The position numbers were made by a program, and so were the translations under genes. Positions 25,501 through 40,500 of a stretch of 64,000 bases of DNA are shown piece by piece; position 1 is the first letter of the stretch; each line of letters starts with the position of its first letter. The notes under the pieces were generated by a model. It did not search any database. It was not told where the DNA came from and saw nothing but the letters and a program-made list of their open reading frames with translations. Source of the stretch: Eleginops maclovinus (Eukaryota > Chordata > Actinopteri > Perciformes > Eleginopidae); contig NC_086357.1 of the NCBI RefSeq assembly GCF_036324505.1, forward strand, positions 21,897,293 to 21,961,292. Direction: 5' to 3'.

Positions 25501-28500
25501 ACTCCAGTCACAATTTGAAGGTCTGTGTGCTGAATGACAGAATCACAACATTTTCAAAAAAATGCTTTAAAATAGAAGCCTAGTGTAGTTAAACCCCATC
25601 AGTCTGTGCCGTGGCTGCTATCTCATCCATCATTGCTCTAGGTGGGCTATATCCCCTCATTGTGTGCTAAGGATGAAGGAAAGGCCAAGTTGTGACGCAG
25701 AAAGGTGTAAGAGGGAAAGAGGTGGAGGTTGCCTTTGATTTGAGTAATGGACTGCTCACTGTAAAGGAGGTCACTAACTTTCCCCCTGTTCATTATAATG
25801 CATACGTGCGTGATTTGTGTAACAGACCTGACACAAACCCTGAGGCCGTGATAAATGAGACCTTGGTTAATCCTGCTGTGTGTCTGTGGGGAATAGGCTC
25901 CTCTAAATCACATGAGAGTCAAAGCACAGATGTTCATGGTGACAACAGTCATCACTAACCACATATAAGCCATGCTGCCAAGAGGGGAATCCCCATACAT
26001 CACACAGTGATTCAAAACAGACGTCTCATCCATTCAGGTGGGAGTAATTCTTCGTTACACCTCACTTCTCTGCTGTTCCGGGTCACCTGGTCCTCTCCCT
26101 CGCCTTCATCCCCTGAAGACAGCTGCAGACTCATTGTCACACACACCACTGAGTCTCGCCACACCTCCACTGACCTTTTCCAGACATCCTTTCTACCAAA
26201 CTTTTTTTGTTCCTCTCTTCCACTCGGGGGGTGTCATTGAAACTCAGACTGCATCCATTATTTCACCCCAAAATGCCACGAGATTCTGTAACATCAACGA
26301 AACACCGGGTGACCCATGCGAACAGCTCGCTTCTCATCCAACACAAGAGAAGGCATGGAGGGCATCGTGCGACATTTAGAGAAAAGTAGTTCCCCAGAAT
26401 TAGAAAAGAGGACAACAGAACATTTTTCCAAATCTGCAGTCTGGCAGACTATACAGACACTGCATATCATCCCCAAACTCAAATTGAGCACAAGGCAACC
26501 ATAACCAGATACAAAACATCCACAAAGGAACACAACATGACAGAAAAAAACTCCAAAAACGTAAAGAAAATCTGAAGGCTCTCACAGTCTGTACATGATG
26601 TTTATCATTTTTCATTAATTCCCGAGGCTCGTACAACCTTTATAATTATCTATCGATTAATTCTGACAGTGGACTTTTTGTAATGCTTTTTGTACTGCAT
26701 TAGAAATAACATTGCACAAGGCTTTAATGTCCAGGGATATCAGCAAATCCCTCTCTATCCACATAGACACCCTGCTTTTAGTCAAACTATACACTCACAA
26801 ATCCAGCCAATCCAGCTGACGACTCCCTCGTGTCGCCATCCCCTGAGAGTGAGATTTCATTGTAACCTTGCATGGGAGTGGAAAATGAAAACTAAACGAG
26901 GAATCTGAGCCAGAGTGACCTCTGATCCGATTAGTATCTGCCAATCCCGTTAAGCAGCCTCTCTGATGTATGTTCATGTGTTTGTGCTGCATTCAGCTAC
27001 TCCATCGACTCTAATTTCCTCACTTCCCATCAGCCATGGAAACTTGTCGATTACACTGGTCTGCATTTCTACTCGCCTCTGTATGCACACTGAAAAGAAA
27101 CTACAAACATCCTGCACACACACTCTTTGTGAAGTGATAGCTACTTTCCCTCCACTTCACAGCATCACACTTCATCTTCCTGTTCTATCTAGAGTCTAAT
27201 TACTAACGACCCCCAGAAACACTCTGGCCTTGGATTTAAGAGGCAGAGAGGAGACTGGGAGATTGAATTTAATCCAGCCATGGCTGGAAAGGTGACCTTT
27301 ATGCAAGCTTCATTTTTTGGTGCTCAATGATGCAACTGGATTAAAGAATTATTGCAGGGGATGAAAAAAAAGTTGTCAGTGAAATAAGACCTCGTCCGTC
27401 CATGAAGTTGTCGCTTAATTCATTTATTCATCTTTAGGCCTTGGAAAAAACACACAGGCTAATCAGCTTCCATTTCCCTTCTAGACATTAAAAGAAACAG
27501 ATCAAATCACAGTCCTGCTACATGGACAGAGAAAGAGAGAGATGTACCCTCAGGGGACCCACCATCTGTCACCCTTGCTCTCTTGCACTTTCTGATGAGG
27601 TGTCTATCCCCCTCTAAGCCACCGTCTGCTTCATGTCATGCTAAAAGAGCAGGCGGAGTGCGGAGCCAGCCTATGAGCTAGCTGTCTGCTTGAGCTTGGC
27701 GTACGCTGTGTGTCTATTTCCTCCTTTCACTTAGTTAATGGACTTTAGGATAAGGAGGTCGAAACGGATTTTATACAATTACAGATTTACCAGATGTACG
27801 CTTTCTCTTTACACACACACACAAGCACTGGTGTTAAAATGGGTGTAATGCTTCATGTTAAGGGCGTAGGCTTGGGTAATTTCTCGCTTATTTGTTTATA
27901 TTTTTAATATAAATGTGTGCTTCCCTTTTATCTAATATACAAGTCTAGCTATTTCCCTTTTGCCTTTAATCTGCAGTTTCTTTGCTAGTGAAAAGCTGTA
28001 CATTTTCCTGCTGCAGGACAAATTGCAGTGGGAAAAAGGGATTTCTTATTCAGATGTTTTGTCTTATGCACAAGTCAATTGTCTATTTGAAATGAATTAC
28101 TTCAAAACAACAATCTACATGCCTTTATGATGTCATTCTTTATATAGCCTTCCTATCAATTGTTTTCAAGCTCAATAATAAACACAGATAATGTTTGACT
28201 AGAATTTCTACCATCTTTATGGGACATTAACATTTTCCCAAAAGCGCTGACAGGCACACACAAACACAAAAGCATGATATCTCTAAGACGTGCTGCTGTC
28301 AGGACTTCCACAGTGACGGAGAACATCGGAGAGCTCCACTACAGTTGGGCCACTCACAGTAATCACATCACACCATCAGTGGTGAAAGCCCGGCATCCAG
28401 GACAATAATGAGCTGTATGTCTTGCGTAAAATAAGACTGATATAATAATTATATTAGGAAGAGAACAGGGAGGGGAATCGAGAGCGTGGACTCTTCCTCT

Positions 28501-31500
28501 GAACCAATAGAGCAAACACAAAAAAAAGTTTGGGAATAATTTGGGTTTTCGCCAAAAATAGCTTGAGTCCAACACAAAGGGGTGGGTTGAGGACATAATA
28601 AACTCAAAGCCAAACTGCAGTGAATCTCACAGGCTCACTTTTAGCTTTGAGATATTAGTCTGGGAAATAAATCCACTGAGCCCTGGCAGATCAGCAGTCT
28701 GTGAATGGGATAAAACCAACTGCATCCTTTTTTGTAGATATCCTAAAGAGATGTAGAGTGGATCCAGGCAAAATGTGTGCCAAGAAGAGCACTTGTCAAT
28801 TATGTATCTGTTAGGAAAGGCTGATCAAAAAGCATACTGGCAGTTCCCCTACAAATGCATGTTGGGCCTTGCCAGACCATAATAAGTTAATCTTTTGTGG
28901 GCAGGCTGTGTGGGCACGATAGATTGCTCTCATGGGATGTAAACAGCTCGTGTATAAGATGACAGCTATAAGGAGAACCACTAATCTTAGTTTTAATATA
29001 TACAGTACGAGTGTAAATACTCATTTGAATCACATGTGTAAAGTCAACCAACCGAATCACAGCTAACCGGCCATTTATTATCAGCTTCATCAGAAATTCC
29101 ATCAAAGCCCAATGAAATCTAACGAGTGGAAATGAAACTCTGAAATCATGATAATAGCGAAAGTGATGATCCATAGCATGGAAATATGAGAACGGAGAGA
29201 AAATGAGGGGTCAATTTGGACACATATTACAAGATAGCATCACTGTGATGGTACACAGAGGGGATCCAGTGGTCAGTGAGCCAAAAGAGGGATAAATGAG
29301 GGCTGTGTACTAAGGACTCAGAAACATGTATACAATGTGTGCTATACAAGGTCAGTTTTGTGAGTATTGAGAATGGTGTGAAAGGTGAGAGCAAAAGTTA
29401 GGAAGAGCAAAAGATAAAGATCAAAGAGAATAACTTCAGAAAGTATAAAATACAGAGGTATGAAGACAGGCTTGTAATTGGCAAAGCTGTCTAACTTATG
29501 GTGTATGAAACGATGGTGAAAGGCACCTTCTGAGGATTTAAAGTGGTTGAACTGATCCAGAAAAGTCCACTTGTTCTAGTTTGGACTCCCAATCAAACAT
29601 GAACTGACATTTCTCAGCATGAGACTCTGTCCCCTGCATCTCGCCTCTGTAACACCTCTGCTGCACTAGTAATTGCTTTAGTTTATATTTATTTAATTTC
29701 TGTTTTATTTTTTAAATACCTTCTGTTACCATGATGTACCTTTTTTTTAAACATTTTCTTCTATGTAATGTGCAGGTTTACACTTCACTTGAGCCCTTCT
29801 ACACTTGGCTTCGGTTCTAATTCCAATTGTATCAACATAGCTAGAAATACTAAATATTTGTGTGATTAAAACAAAGTATTGCAACTTCAAGTAGAGAGCA
29901 CCTTCACCATCCTTAGTAAGAGACCTACCACTTGGACGCGTGTGCGGTGGTAAGGCTGAATGACGGGTAAACCCAGGGGTGTCACCCACTCCACGGTGTG
30001 GCCAGCCTTGGAGATGAGCCTGGCACTCTCGGTCAGCCAATCCTGCAACACACAGATGCCAGCAGAGGTAAATTGAGGGCACAAACTGGATTGTAGAGCA
30101 GAAAATCAAAGCCTGTCAGCAATCAAGAATGTGAGTCTGCCTATTTCCTGTTTAAGTGTTTGTATGTGGACAACAGAGCAATCAGGTTCAAATCAGTGCG
30201 TCTGGACAGTTTGTAGGTGGATTTAATTAATCAGGCTTTGAATGTAAAGGACATCCTGGTGCATTTGGAACAGCAATGACAAAATACAGCACAAACAGCT
30301 GCATAATGTCGGCTGTTCTACTTCCTGAAACAGCAAACAATTGTAGCAAACTTGCAGAGGAACAAGTGAGAAGTTGTTGCTTAGTTTGAAAAATTGCAGG
30401 AAGGTTTGCATAAGTGTCTGGCAAAGTTTATCTCCAGGAATAGAAGCCCTATTAATGCCCCCAAAGTGCCTCCTCACACATGCAGGCACATGGAGAGCTG
30501 TAGGAAAGATATATTTGTCCTAACAACTCGAGATAGCAGTCTGGCCCAAAGCTACTCCATTCGTCATCACCTCCCTCCTTTTATTATCAGGTACATTGAA
30601 ATGAAGATGGTGTGGAAGCGAAAGCGATGGGAGTGACAGATTAGATAGTGAGGAAGTCGGAGAGATTGGCTGATCAGTCGGTAATAGATTGATAAGAAGC
30701 AGAGAGAGGGAGTGGACAGACACAGTTGGAAGAGAATGAGTCGCTGTGTTGGGAGAATAAATGGAAAACCAACAGGGGAGGTGGGAGGGGTCAGGGATGA
30801 CAGAGCTACTTCTCTTTCACTCATACTCAACTCACTGCTGAAAACTCAGAGGATGTGACCTGTTTGAAAGCAACAGGTGCACACACTCACACAACAGCAT
30901 TAGGTCAGTACCAAGGCATGATGGGAAGGGTATTTTTCATCTCAGACTGGGCCATCCCTGCACATTTCCCAAGGGACACAAACATGGTCGTGGGTGGTGT
31001 TTTCTATTTGCTCGCCAGACTCCTCTCTGCCTGTGGAGATAATATACTATCCCCTGCCAGGTGCACGTCCTAAATCTATAAATGGAGTCTCTGTGATGAA
31101 TGAGTGCAGTACTCACGGTAGTGGTGAAGTAAACTAGACATTATTAGAGAGTAAAATATCATCTAATATGGAGTAGTAGGTCAGTAGTCAGACACTTTCC
31201 AAACAAAACACTCCTAGGGGGAACACTTAATTATGTTTTAATTACAGGGAACATAGGAATGAAGTTATTTCTACTACCCTAACATATATTCCAGGCAGAT
31301 AATCTGGGTTTAAACATAGCAATTGTTTTCCAAACACATTTATTTGTTGTATTTCATTATTTGAAATGAGATGATTTGTCCACTAATTTTTCCAATTTTG
31401 GATTAGTAGCTGATCTGCTGCACATTAAAGTGTCTAGGTTACACAGAAATCATAAATGGAATTAATGACATGCACGTGTGTTAATTGACCATTGTCTTTC

Positions 31501-34500
31501 TTTTACCCATAATAATGTAGTACAAAGGATCAGGCATCATGACATAAATGTTAAATAAAATAGGTTTTGCTTTAAGGTGTTAGGATTTATTGCATGAGGG
31601 ACATTCTAGTGAACATAAAAACAACAAATGTACATTTGGACAATATTTCTACTGAATGTCGGCCCTGTTTTGCAACTAGTAATACAAAAATGTGAGTTTA
31701 TGTAGGTAAATGTATTTATTTATTTTCGATAAACTCACCTGGATCTCTCTGGTCCCTGTGAACATCTCCTTCAAGCTGCTGAACACCAGACGCACCAGGT
31801 AATGAGACGCTTCCCAAACATGCTCCTGGAAAACAATACATGATAATGCTTGTAATGTATTTTTGCACACATCACCTTCTCGCTTCACTGCATCCCTCCT
31901 TAAAACAAACTATAGATTGTTTTTTTTCATTTAGTTATTATGAGGTATTAAATGTATAATGCAAATATGTGATAGAAGTGAATGAGCCTGGTACATTTCA
32001 GATATCATTACAGCGATACAATCTCTTCCTCCCCCCACCCTGTAATCACTCACAATTACACTTCCCTCCAATTCTGTGTTTAAACAATTAGGGACATTAT
32101 GCAGGAGTCATTTAGCACAATCCTCTGGCTGTGAGATGGCAGATACACTGACAGCAGGATCATGCCGGTTTTTATCTATACAGACAACCAGATTAACTCC
32201 AAATATTGTAAGCCAATGCATGTTACTATTTGACAAATAATAAGCATTACAGAGCTGTAGGAAGATTACATGCCTCCATTCTCCTGCCATGTAATCATGT
32301 GTGCCAGTCAAAGAACCGTTTATGTCCAATGAAATCAAAGTGTGGTGATTCTGAACTAAAAATACATTTATAATGACGGTGCACAGGATATCGAATATAC
32401 AGTAGCTGTTGTTGTGTTACACTGATGGCTCAATATAACATGCAATATCTCATTCCCCTGCAATAACCCATAAATAAACTTGCCTAATAGGAATAATAAA
32501 AGCTCATGTTCTTGCTCAACCAACAGCACACTTGGAGCTAGGAGTAATGTCTAATGATTAATGTCAAGGTCAAAGCTACTGAAATAATGTGCAGTCACAC
32601 TGCCAACTGTGTGATAAGTGCCTTCTTGGACACACAGGAGACAATGGAGCAATTACATTCAAGGAGGTAAGACATCAGTTGTATTTCATTGTGATTCAGT
32701 ATGGGCTTAATGTATGCATCTCTGAATGTGTAGCCTGAGAGGAAGGCGTAAAAGGAGCCCAATATAGAGTAGTTTTTCGCTACAAGGCCACCCTGTCATC
32801 CCGCACTGATACAACACTAAAAATAAAACAGTATGCAGTGCGAGGGAAGCCCATATCTACCACAGGACTGTACCTTGGGGAATTCATCAATCTCCTTCAG
32901 TCTTTTCTCTATCTGCAGGCGGCCCCCGAAGCGCGTTACCCCGTACACCACAGTCATCACCGTCTGCTTGACCACCTTCCTGCTGATGACGCCCTCCAGG
33001 ACCTGGGCGATTTTCACCCCGTTCTGTTCATCCCGCACTCTAAACTCCTCCACCTGAAACACATGGACATGTCGGAGATACAAACAGATATTTTAACGCA
33101 CAAACCCAAATACATACATATCAGGGTAGAAGTGGTGCTGTGCAATACATCCAACACCTCCTATCCAGATATTTCAGAATACTTCGATATTGATTTATAT
33201 CCTGATTTGTCTGGTAAGTAGTATTTATCTAACCAACAGATGGTAAAGCCTTGTTTTTTGTATGTGGATGCATACATTTACAGTTGTTTCGGGGGGTTTT
33301 CTCTTTCCTGAAGTGTTTTAAATGGGTTGAAAATAATAAAATCCCAACGTTTGTCTCCCAGACATGAACTCCTTTGTTTATTTCCATAACATACTGTCAT
33401 CACTATGTAATACTTGCGCTTCTATCGGCTAGTGTTCTGACACATTGTACCCGATAGGCTAAGGGGCAGAACATCCCTAAATAGTTGACCAATCACAACA
33501 GAGCCGGTTAGCTAACCAATCAGAGCAGACTGGGCTCTGGTTTCATTAAACAGAGGAACTTTAGTTAAAATGTAACAGTTTCAGAGAGAAATATATTTCC
33601 ATGTAGCATCTTCTGTTGATACATTGACTAGGTATTGTAAAGTGTGCTGTAAATTACTTTTTGAACAGCCTATTAAAAACATTTACTTATCCAGGTAGTT
33701 GGCTAGTTCACAAGCGTGATATGATCGACAGTATACTAGGTTCAAATAAAACAGTATGGTAGTTCCAGCCTGCAGTGACCGGCACTCTCTCACTGTCAGT
33801 CGTCCAGCTCACTGACAACTCAACAATGTACTCTGCAATTACAGTCGCTGCCCTTTGATACAGCCGCATACAGACTTTTTTCCTCAGCGTACTCTGATTT
33901 CTCCTGTACTGAAATGTCACTACATAACAATTAGCTTCAAATATTCCAGGGATGTTCAAAACAGGCTGGGTTCTTTGATAGCATTGTCTGTGCACTTGCC
34001 CCCTTTGAGCTTTTGGATACAAGCGTCTACTCTCACTTCACTTTGATTCAAGGCCTGAAAAACAAAGCACCTTTTTTTAGATGCAAGAACTGAAGTGTAA
34101 AACTTGAAATATATTCTCAATGTCTAATCTGACACTTACTAATGCCATATAGTAAGAAGTTAACAGCTGAACCACCATTTGGTTACATTGCGCAACACCA
34201 AAGCCATCCAGTTCAAAAAAGGTAACAAAAACCAAACCAAAAACCGCCCTCAGGTGCTGACCTGCTGTGCGACTCCACTGTACACATCCTGAGGCACCTC
34301 ACAGGGCGTGAGGTTGACTGAGGTGGCACCAATCACATCCCTGCCCAGAGCAGCGTAGTGCTGGAGACCATTACAGGAACCGTCCTGCAGGAGAAAAGAA
34401 GAGGAAAGATTAAAGCGATGGTGCGGAGGAGGAGAAAACACACAAAGAGAAGGAATAATCAGCCACAATCAGAGAGGGCAGCTCAGGGAGGAAAAGATAC

Positions 34501-37500
34501 ACAAAAGAACAGCAAACATACTTAAAAGAGGAAAGACAAAACTGAAATGGGAATAGAGAGGGGAGGAAGGGCAATATGAAATACACGAGCATCGGCTACA
34601 TGGAAGTGAAACAGATTTGGTTAAGGCTTTTAATTCTTTTAATTTTGTTCAAAGCCACAAAGTGAATTTTTGCACTTAACGCCAGACCATCAAACCGTCA
34701 AAGAGCCTTTTCAATTATCTGGACCAGATCTGGCATCAGACTTGTGGTTAGCAATTAACTGATGATACATTGACACTAAATTAAAACTGGTGGTCAGTGT
34801 TACAAATTGAAAAAGCCTAATGTGAATATTGCAATAAAGTTAGCCACAATCCCGGCAGCTGCCGAGGTTCTCTTTTGATTTCTGTCCTAATGTGACATTA
34901 ACCTGAATGTCTCTCTACTATGCCTAACGTTCTGCAACTTCCATTAAAAGTCTCTCACATGTCTCCTTGTGGCTTCTTAGATCCTTTCCTTTATTTATTA
35001 ACTCATTATCTCAGTTCACATTAGTTAACATCAATGGGACAGTCTTAGCTTAAAGGCTTTTACAGAGCCAGAGCAGATTGATGATCAAAGCTCAGTGGAA
35101 ACCGTTAGATACAAGGAAGAGGTGCTAAATGAGTTTGCCCATATCGATTACACTGCATTTCATTTTAAATATTAATATTATGCTTTTCCTTTTGAATACG
35201 TTTAAACTCTGGAATCAGAAGAAATAAAGGCACTTGTTTAACTTTTGGTTTGCTTTAAAAAGGGGCAATATTATTATTACTTTTTGGAGTTTCCCCCTTC
35301 CCTGTAGTGTGTCGTATAGGGATTTTTCACATGTAAATGGTCTGCAAAGGCTAAAATTCCAAAGTTCCCCTCCTGACTGAAACGCCTCGATTGGACCCCA
35401 TTGTTTGACATCCCTATGTAACACTAACGCTTTTATTGGCAAGCACAACAACACATTGTCACTCATAGGCAAATTTAAGCAGTTGACCAATCACAACAGA
35501 GCCGGCCAGCTAACCAATCAGAGCAGACTGGGTTCTGGTTTCAGACAGAGGGTGAAAAGAGGTGCTGCAGCACAGGCGGTATGAGAAAAATAAAGAGCTT
35601 TTTGAACATTAAAGCATGGAGACATGTCACAGTAGAGGCACACAATACAAATATGAAGAGATGAGATGTTGACTAAGGCCTTAGGGGCAGACAGCGTTGC
35701 TCTAAATAAGAAAAGCTTGAGATAATGCTTAAACCTGTATATCACTGGATACCTGAGATACGTTTCAACAGTAAGTGGGCTTGAAATAATAGTAAACAAA
35801 AACCCAACACTGGCACTTTTCAAGAGGATTTGTCTATTGCTCTTGTCTATATCTGAGTACAGGGTATCTGAGGCTGTGGTCTGAGATTAAAGCTACAGGT
35901 TTATACCGTAAATGGCCCCAGATGGCAGGTGAGGTTTAGCCTTGTTAATTTTGATGTGCCCTCTAAAACAACGCCATAAAGCATGACTGAATGATCCTGA
36001 AGATAATCAGTTCTAAATCAGCGCCCTTGTTTCACCCAAGAGATGAATTTACTTTCGGTTCAGCAGTTGAATGTTTTATTAAATAACACATCAGGAGGAG
36101 ATAGGACATGAGATTCAAACCGCAATATGAGTCTGTTTACAGATACATAATTAGTTCAGGTGTTTTATGGTACCTGGTGAACAGGAAAATGAGAGATGAA
36201 CCGTGTCGGGTCAGGAGATCTCACGGCGTTGGCTATCTCCATGCAGCAGCCCAGAGCCTGCCAGGGCTCATCTGCATTCATCCACCACTTCTTACCCTGA
36301 CAAAGACAAACACCAGCACATTATCCTGCATACATAAACACCACCGGGAAAAGCATTTTACTTTTTGTTTTGACAGATATTCATATCCCCTTTAGAATGT
36401 GTCACCTCTAAAGCTGACCCCAGTAAGAGAAAGGGATATGCTATAATCTGCATTTCGAATACTGATCAGTGCAATACTCATTCTTTCACTATTTCTGTTA
36501 CACGGTATGTTTCAAATGATCTGGTCTCCAGCCTTAATTTCTTTATCCATAACAGTATGCCACTGTCTATCTGATTTCAGATATTTAAAGTGTAAGCCAT
36601 TTTTGGAATGTTTCCTTATTGTAATAGCATAAGAAGTTTAAACTAAATACTTTGATGAACTATGATGGTTTCTCAGGACAGAGATATAAAGAGAAACTCA
36701 CAGTGAGAGGGTTGTCGGCAGAGTCCAGGATGTCTTCCATGATGGTGTTAGCGTACTCCAGCCGTCCCTCCAGTGAGCTCCTCTTCTTCAGTCCTGTCAG
36801 ATTGACTAAGTGGATCTTTATCCAGTCCAGTCCCTTTGGACCTAGTGGCTTCCCCTCTGCAAACACAAGGACAGCCCGTGTGACATCACTTCCTAGGTGA
36901 TTAAAATATGGGGGGCAGGGGTAGGTTCGTCCACGGAAGTCCATGTTGTGTGGGAACCAGAAGATCTCATCCCGCATGTGGTTGGCGATGGAGAGTTTAT
37001 ACAGAGCGTCCATACGCAGGCTGTGCATCTCACTGCACTTCTTCCTGGCATTACTCACCTCCCTTTTCATGTGGGCCTTCTCAGAAGACGTATAACTGGG
37101 ATCTTGGGGGTTGAAGTGGGGTATTTTGGGGGCTTCTGACAAAGGAGGAGGGATGTCTAGCTTATCACTACCACGATCATTAAAGATGGAGATAATAATA
37201 TCCAATAAAGGCTTGTTGATCCTCCATGCACAGTTGCCCAGCTGGTTGAGAGAGTCCAGGACTGCATGGAGGTTCTTGCATTCCTCCAACAACACCTCGT
37301 GTTGCGTGGCTCCTTCGCCTGTGCGCATCAGCTTGCTAGGTGTCAGCAGGTAGGCTCCGAACTTGACAGAAGTCCAAGGCACAGGAGGGCACAGCATTGG
37401 CATCACAAAGGAGTCAAAGGTTAACTTGGTCTCCGTGGCGTCCTGCTGCATCTGAGACAGGATGGGGTGAGGTTTGATGAAGCCGACCTGCAGGGTGAAA

Positions 37501-40500
37501 CATCAGAGCAAATCCAATTAGAAGCCTAAATGAGCAGAGAAAAACATTAATGTGAATTCTCCTAAATGAATACCAGTAGATGATACATGTTCTGTTTCAT
37601 AGCAGTTATAATCATAACCCAAAAACTATGCAGAAGAACATATATACCTTATATACCCCTTATATCACTGACATCCACAAAACACTATCAGATCGCACAT
37701 TTACATTACAGACTGAAACCCCTTTTCGTTTGAGCGCCGGCTAAATACAAATGTAATTTTATGTTATATGATAGAAAACTTGAAGCTCCATAAACTTCAC
37801 TGTGACCCTTGTTTGTCCCATTAAGATTTTAAAAGTGGTCAGGGAAATTCTGGAGATTTTACCTTTTAGATGATCTCCTAAAATGTTTTATTTTATCGAA
37901 GTTTGTAAAACCCTGGTCAGGAGTAAGGGTGATCATTTTTTCCCAAGGCCAGTCATTGTGCCCTAGTAATAGCTTAGACATAACCCATGTAGGACTGGAA
38001 ATATATACCATCATAACAAAGGTTATACTAACTAGACAGAAAAATAAAACATCTCAGTCTGCCCTGCTGGGCTATAAAATCATTAGGATGCTCCCCTGAT
38101 GGGCTAACCTCAGAGGAAAGAGGAAGAACAGGAGGAAAGAAAGTAAAAGGAGAAAATAAATGTCCATATAGATATATATATATATATAAAAGAAAGTTAA
38201 GAGTAAAAGTCTGCAACAGTGGGAAAGTGCATCAAATCCAAAAAGTCCACAACGCTCTCTCTCTCTTCCTGCCTCTCGCCCCTGACACGGTCGGCTCACC
38301 CCCCCTGCAGGGTCCCCTGGCAGTAAATCAGCGAGCCAATTAAGGGGACACTAAAAAAGGGATTATCCAGGAACCTATTCATCTGACTCGACATTTCCCC
38401 CTGCCAATTCTCACAAGGGGAGAGATGGTTTTATTTTTCACACTCTTTTGAGCTTCATGTTGGATAGGTGGGTGTTCATAGTCTACATTTCCACAGTGAA
38501 GGTGAAGTGTTTTCAGGTATTTCCTTTGCTTCTGCTGCACAGTAGATCTTTTTCCACATTAAAATATTAACTGTATCAACTGCTTTAACTAGGCCTGGTT
38601 AATCTTTTCATCTGATTGAATTTGTGTAATTTTCAAAAAGTGACAATTAAGAGTATAATTTGATCTGACTGATTGTGGGTTCTCATAATGACCTACCATT
38701 GTATTTATTCTGAATCCTTCTGAAAATGTTCCTCAATGTTACATTCCTGGAGATCCTTTTTAATATAATCCATTGGAACCATTTTTCCATATAAATCTCA
38801 GATGAAAGGATCTTTTTTGTGCTCAGAAATCCTGTTACAGGTTATCAAAGCCCTGTCTATTTTGCAAGAGCATTTCAGTATGATCGCTACCAACTCAAGG
38901 TTACCTAACTCCTTTGATATCCCTGTGAGCACTTTGAGAAGTCTTCCACTGTACCTGTCGTGTGCTGCGAAAGGTGTACATGTGGTAGATGATGGGTATG
39001 TGCTTCCTGTTGAAAGTGGGATTCAGGATGTCACTATCAATTTTGAGGTTTTTGACCATCAGATCCAACATGTAAATGCCCAGTTCCAGGGTTACAATGT
39101 ACGGCAAATCGGCCTCCCCTCCCTCCAGCGAGGGTCCTGAACTCTGTTCCGTCTCTATCTTACACCACTGCTCTCTGGGAAGGGCGCCACACTCCTAGAA
39201 GAAGAAGAACAGAAGTGTTTTACTAAGTAAGGATAACGGTTTCACTCATCAGAATAAGCTACAGTCTTTTTTAAAGACACGTTGACATGTGAGAAAACCA
39301 AAGATCAAAGAACGTGTCAAACAGACACTGTTTTTGTGATCTAATGAAAAGTCAGCTTTCATATTAGAAATCAGGTATCCTGTTAAAGTCTAGAGGTATT
39401 AAAAGTTCTGCCAAAAACAAGAAACCACAGCCTTCAGGAAAATGATGATCCAAGCGAATAAAGACATTAGTTGGTCCTCAGACAAGGAAGTAAGAAGTTG
39501 GATTAATGATTTGTGTCATAACAACAAAGAGAAATATAATAATAGGCATCATTTTAACTACAAAGGCTGTGTGTAAACAAACAACTAACTTCTAGTATAA
39601 CTAGGTGCTCATTACAGTCCTGATGACACAGCGGTTTCGCCCTCAGCGGACAAGACCCATAAAAACAGAGTCAGTGAACGGGCTGAGGTGTCGTGACTCC
39701 AAAACTTTTAAACAGAGCACCAACTAAAATATGCATTGCAACTTTATCTACATTTCTTCTTTCATTTACTGCAACATGACATTTCACATCAGCATAGTAT
39801 CTGAGGTCACTTTGGTGTTGTTCTAAGACACAAAATGAGAAGACGTTGGGAACGGTGATAGCTCTACCTTTCCATCTTTTGCCAGCAGGTCCGTGTAGGT
39901 GTTGTAAATATTGTTCAATTTTTCCACCATCTGATTTTGTTGCTTCTGCCTCACTTGGTACTTGGTGTTGACCCTGCTGCCCAGATATTTGGCTAAAACC
40001 TTCAGCGACTCTCCGCTGGGAGGCAGGTTGTCAATACTCTGAGGAGTAGCACACAGATCAAAATGTCAAAACATTTACAAACCAATCCTTCAGTCAGAGG
40101 GGAAATCAATGTGAAGAAAGGTATATTCAGAATTAACATCCTGTTTGTTGGTCTTTGTGGAGGTATCTGATCAACACAGGTTCTTTGTTACTGCCATAGA
40201 TAAAGCATGATGATGTTGCAGCTTTTGTCAGCGTCAGATACTTGATTTGTGTTTTGTGGCTTGGTCTTGTGGCAGTATTGAGGAATCAAAGGAGCGTAAT
40301 GTGACATCAGCATCAAATCTTTTTGTGTATAGTGTAGTAAAGACAGACAGGCAAGTCTTTATTAAATCTTACATTTTGGCCTTTTATTGAGCAGTATGCT
40401 GGGTTAAGGGGGTTGTATTACCTGTATCATGATGTCAACATACTCTTTATCCTCTAGCACACAGAGGTAGGGATAAAGGTTAGGCTTAAAAGTCACAGTG

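Larger units (their letters stand above)
22216..29928 (-). other. polrmt intron 15 (largest, 7.7 kb)
   Basis: It contains a LINE 3' end (22500-22880), a diverged teleost repeat (24780-25200) and an interrupted CA microsatellite (25463-25498). I looked for a nested gene and found no exon chain. The open frame at 25692-25958 has no recognisable domain and no start context of note. Confidence 0.65.

Noticed and set aside
25692..25958. An 88-codon frame as a nested gene in polrmt intron 15
   Set aside because: No domain, no neighbouring exons in frame, and no promoter or splice support.
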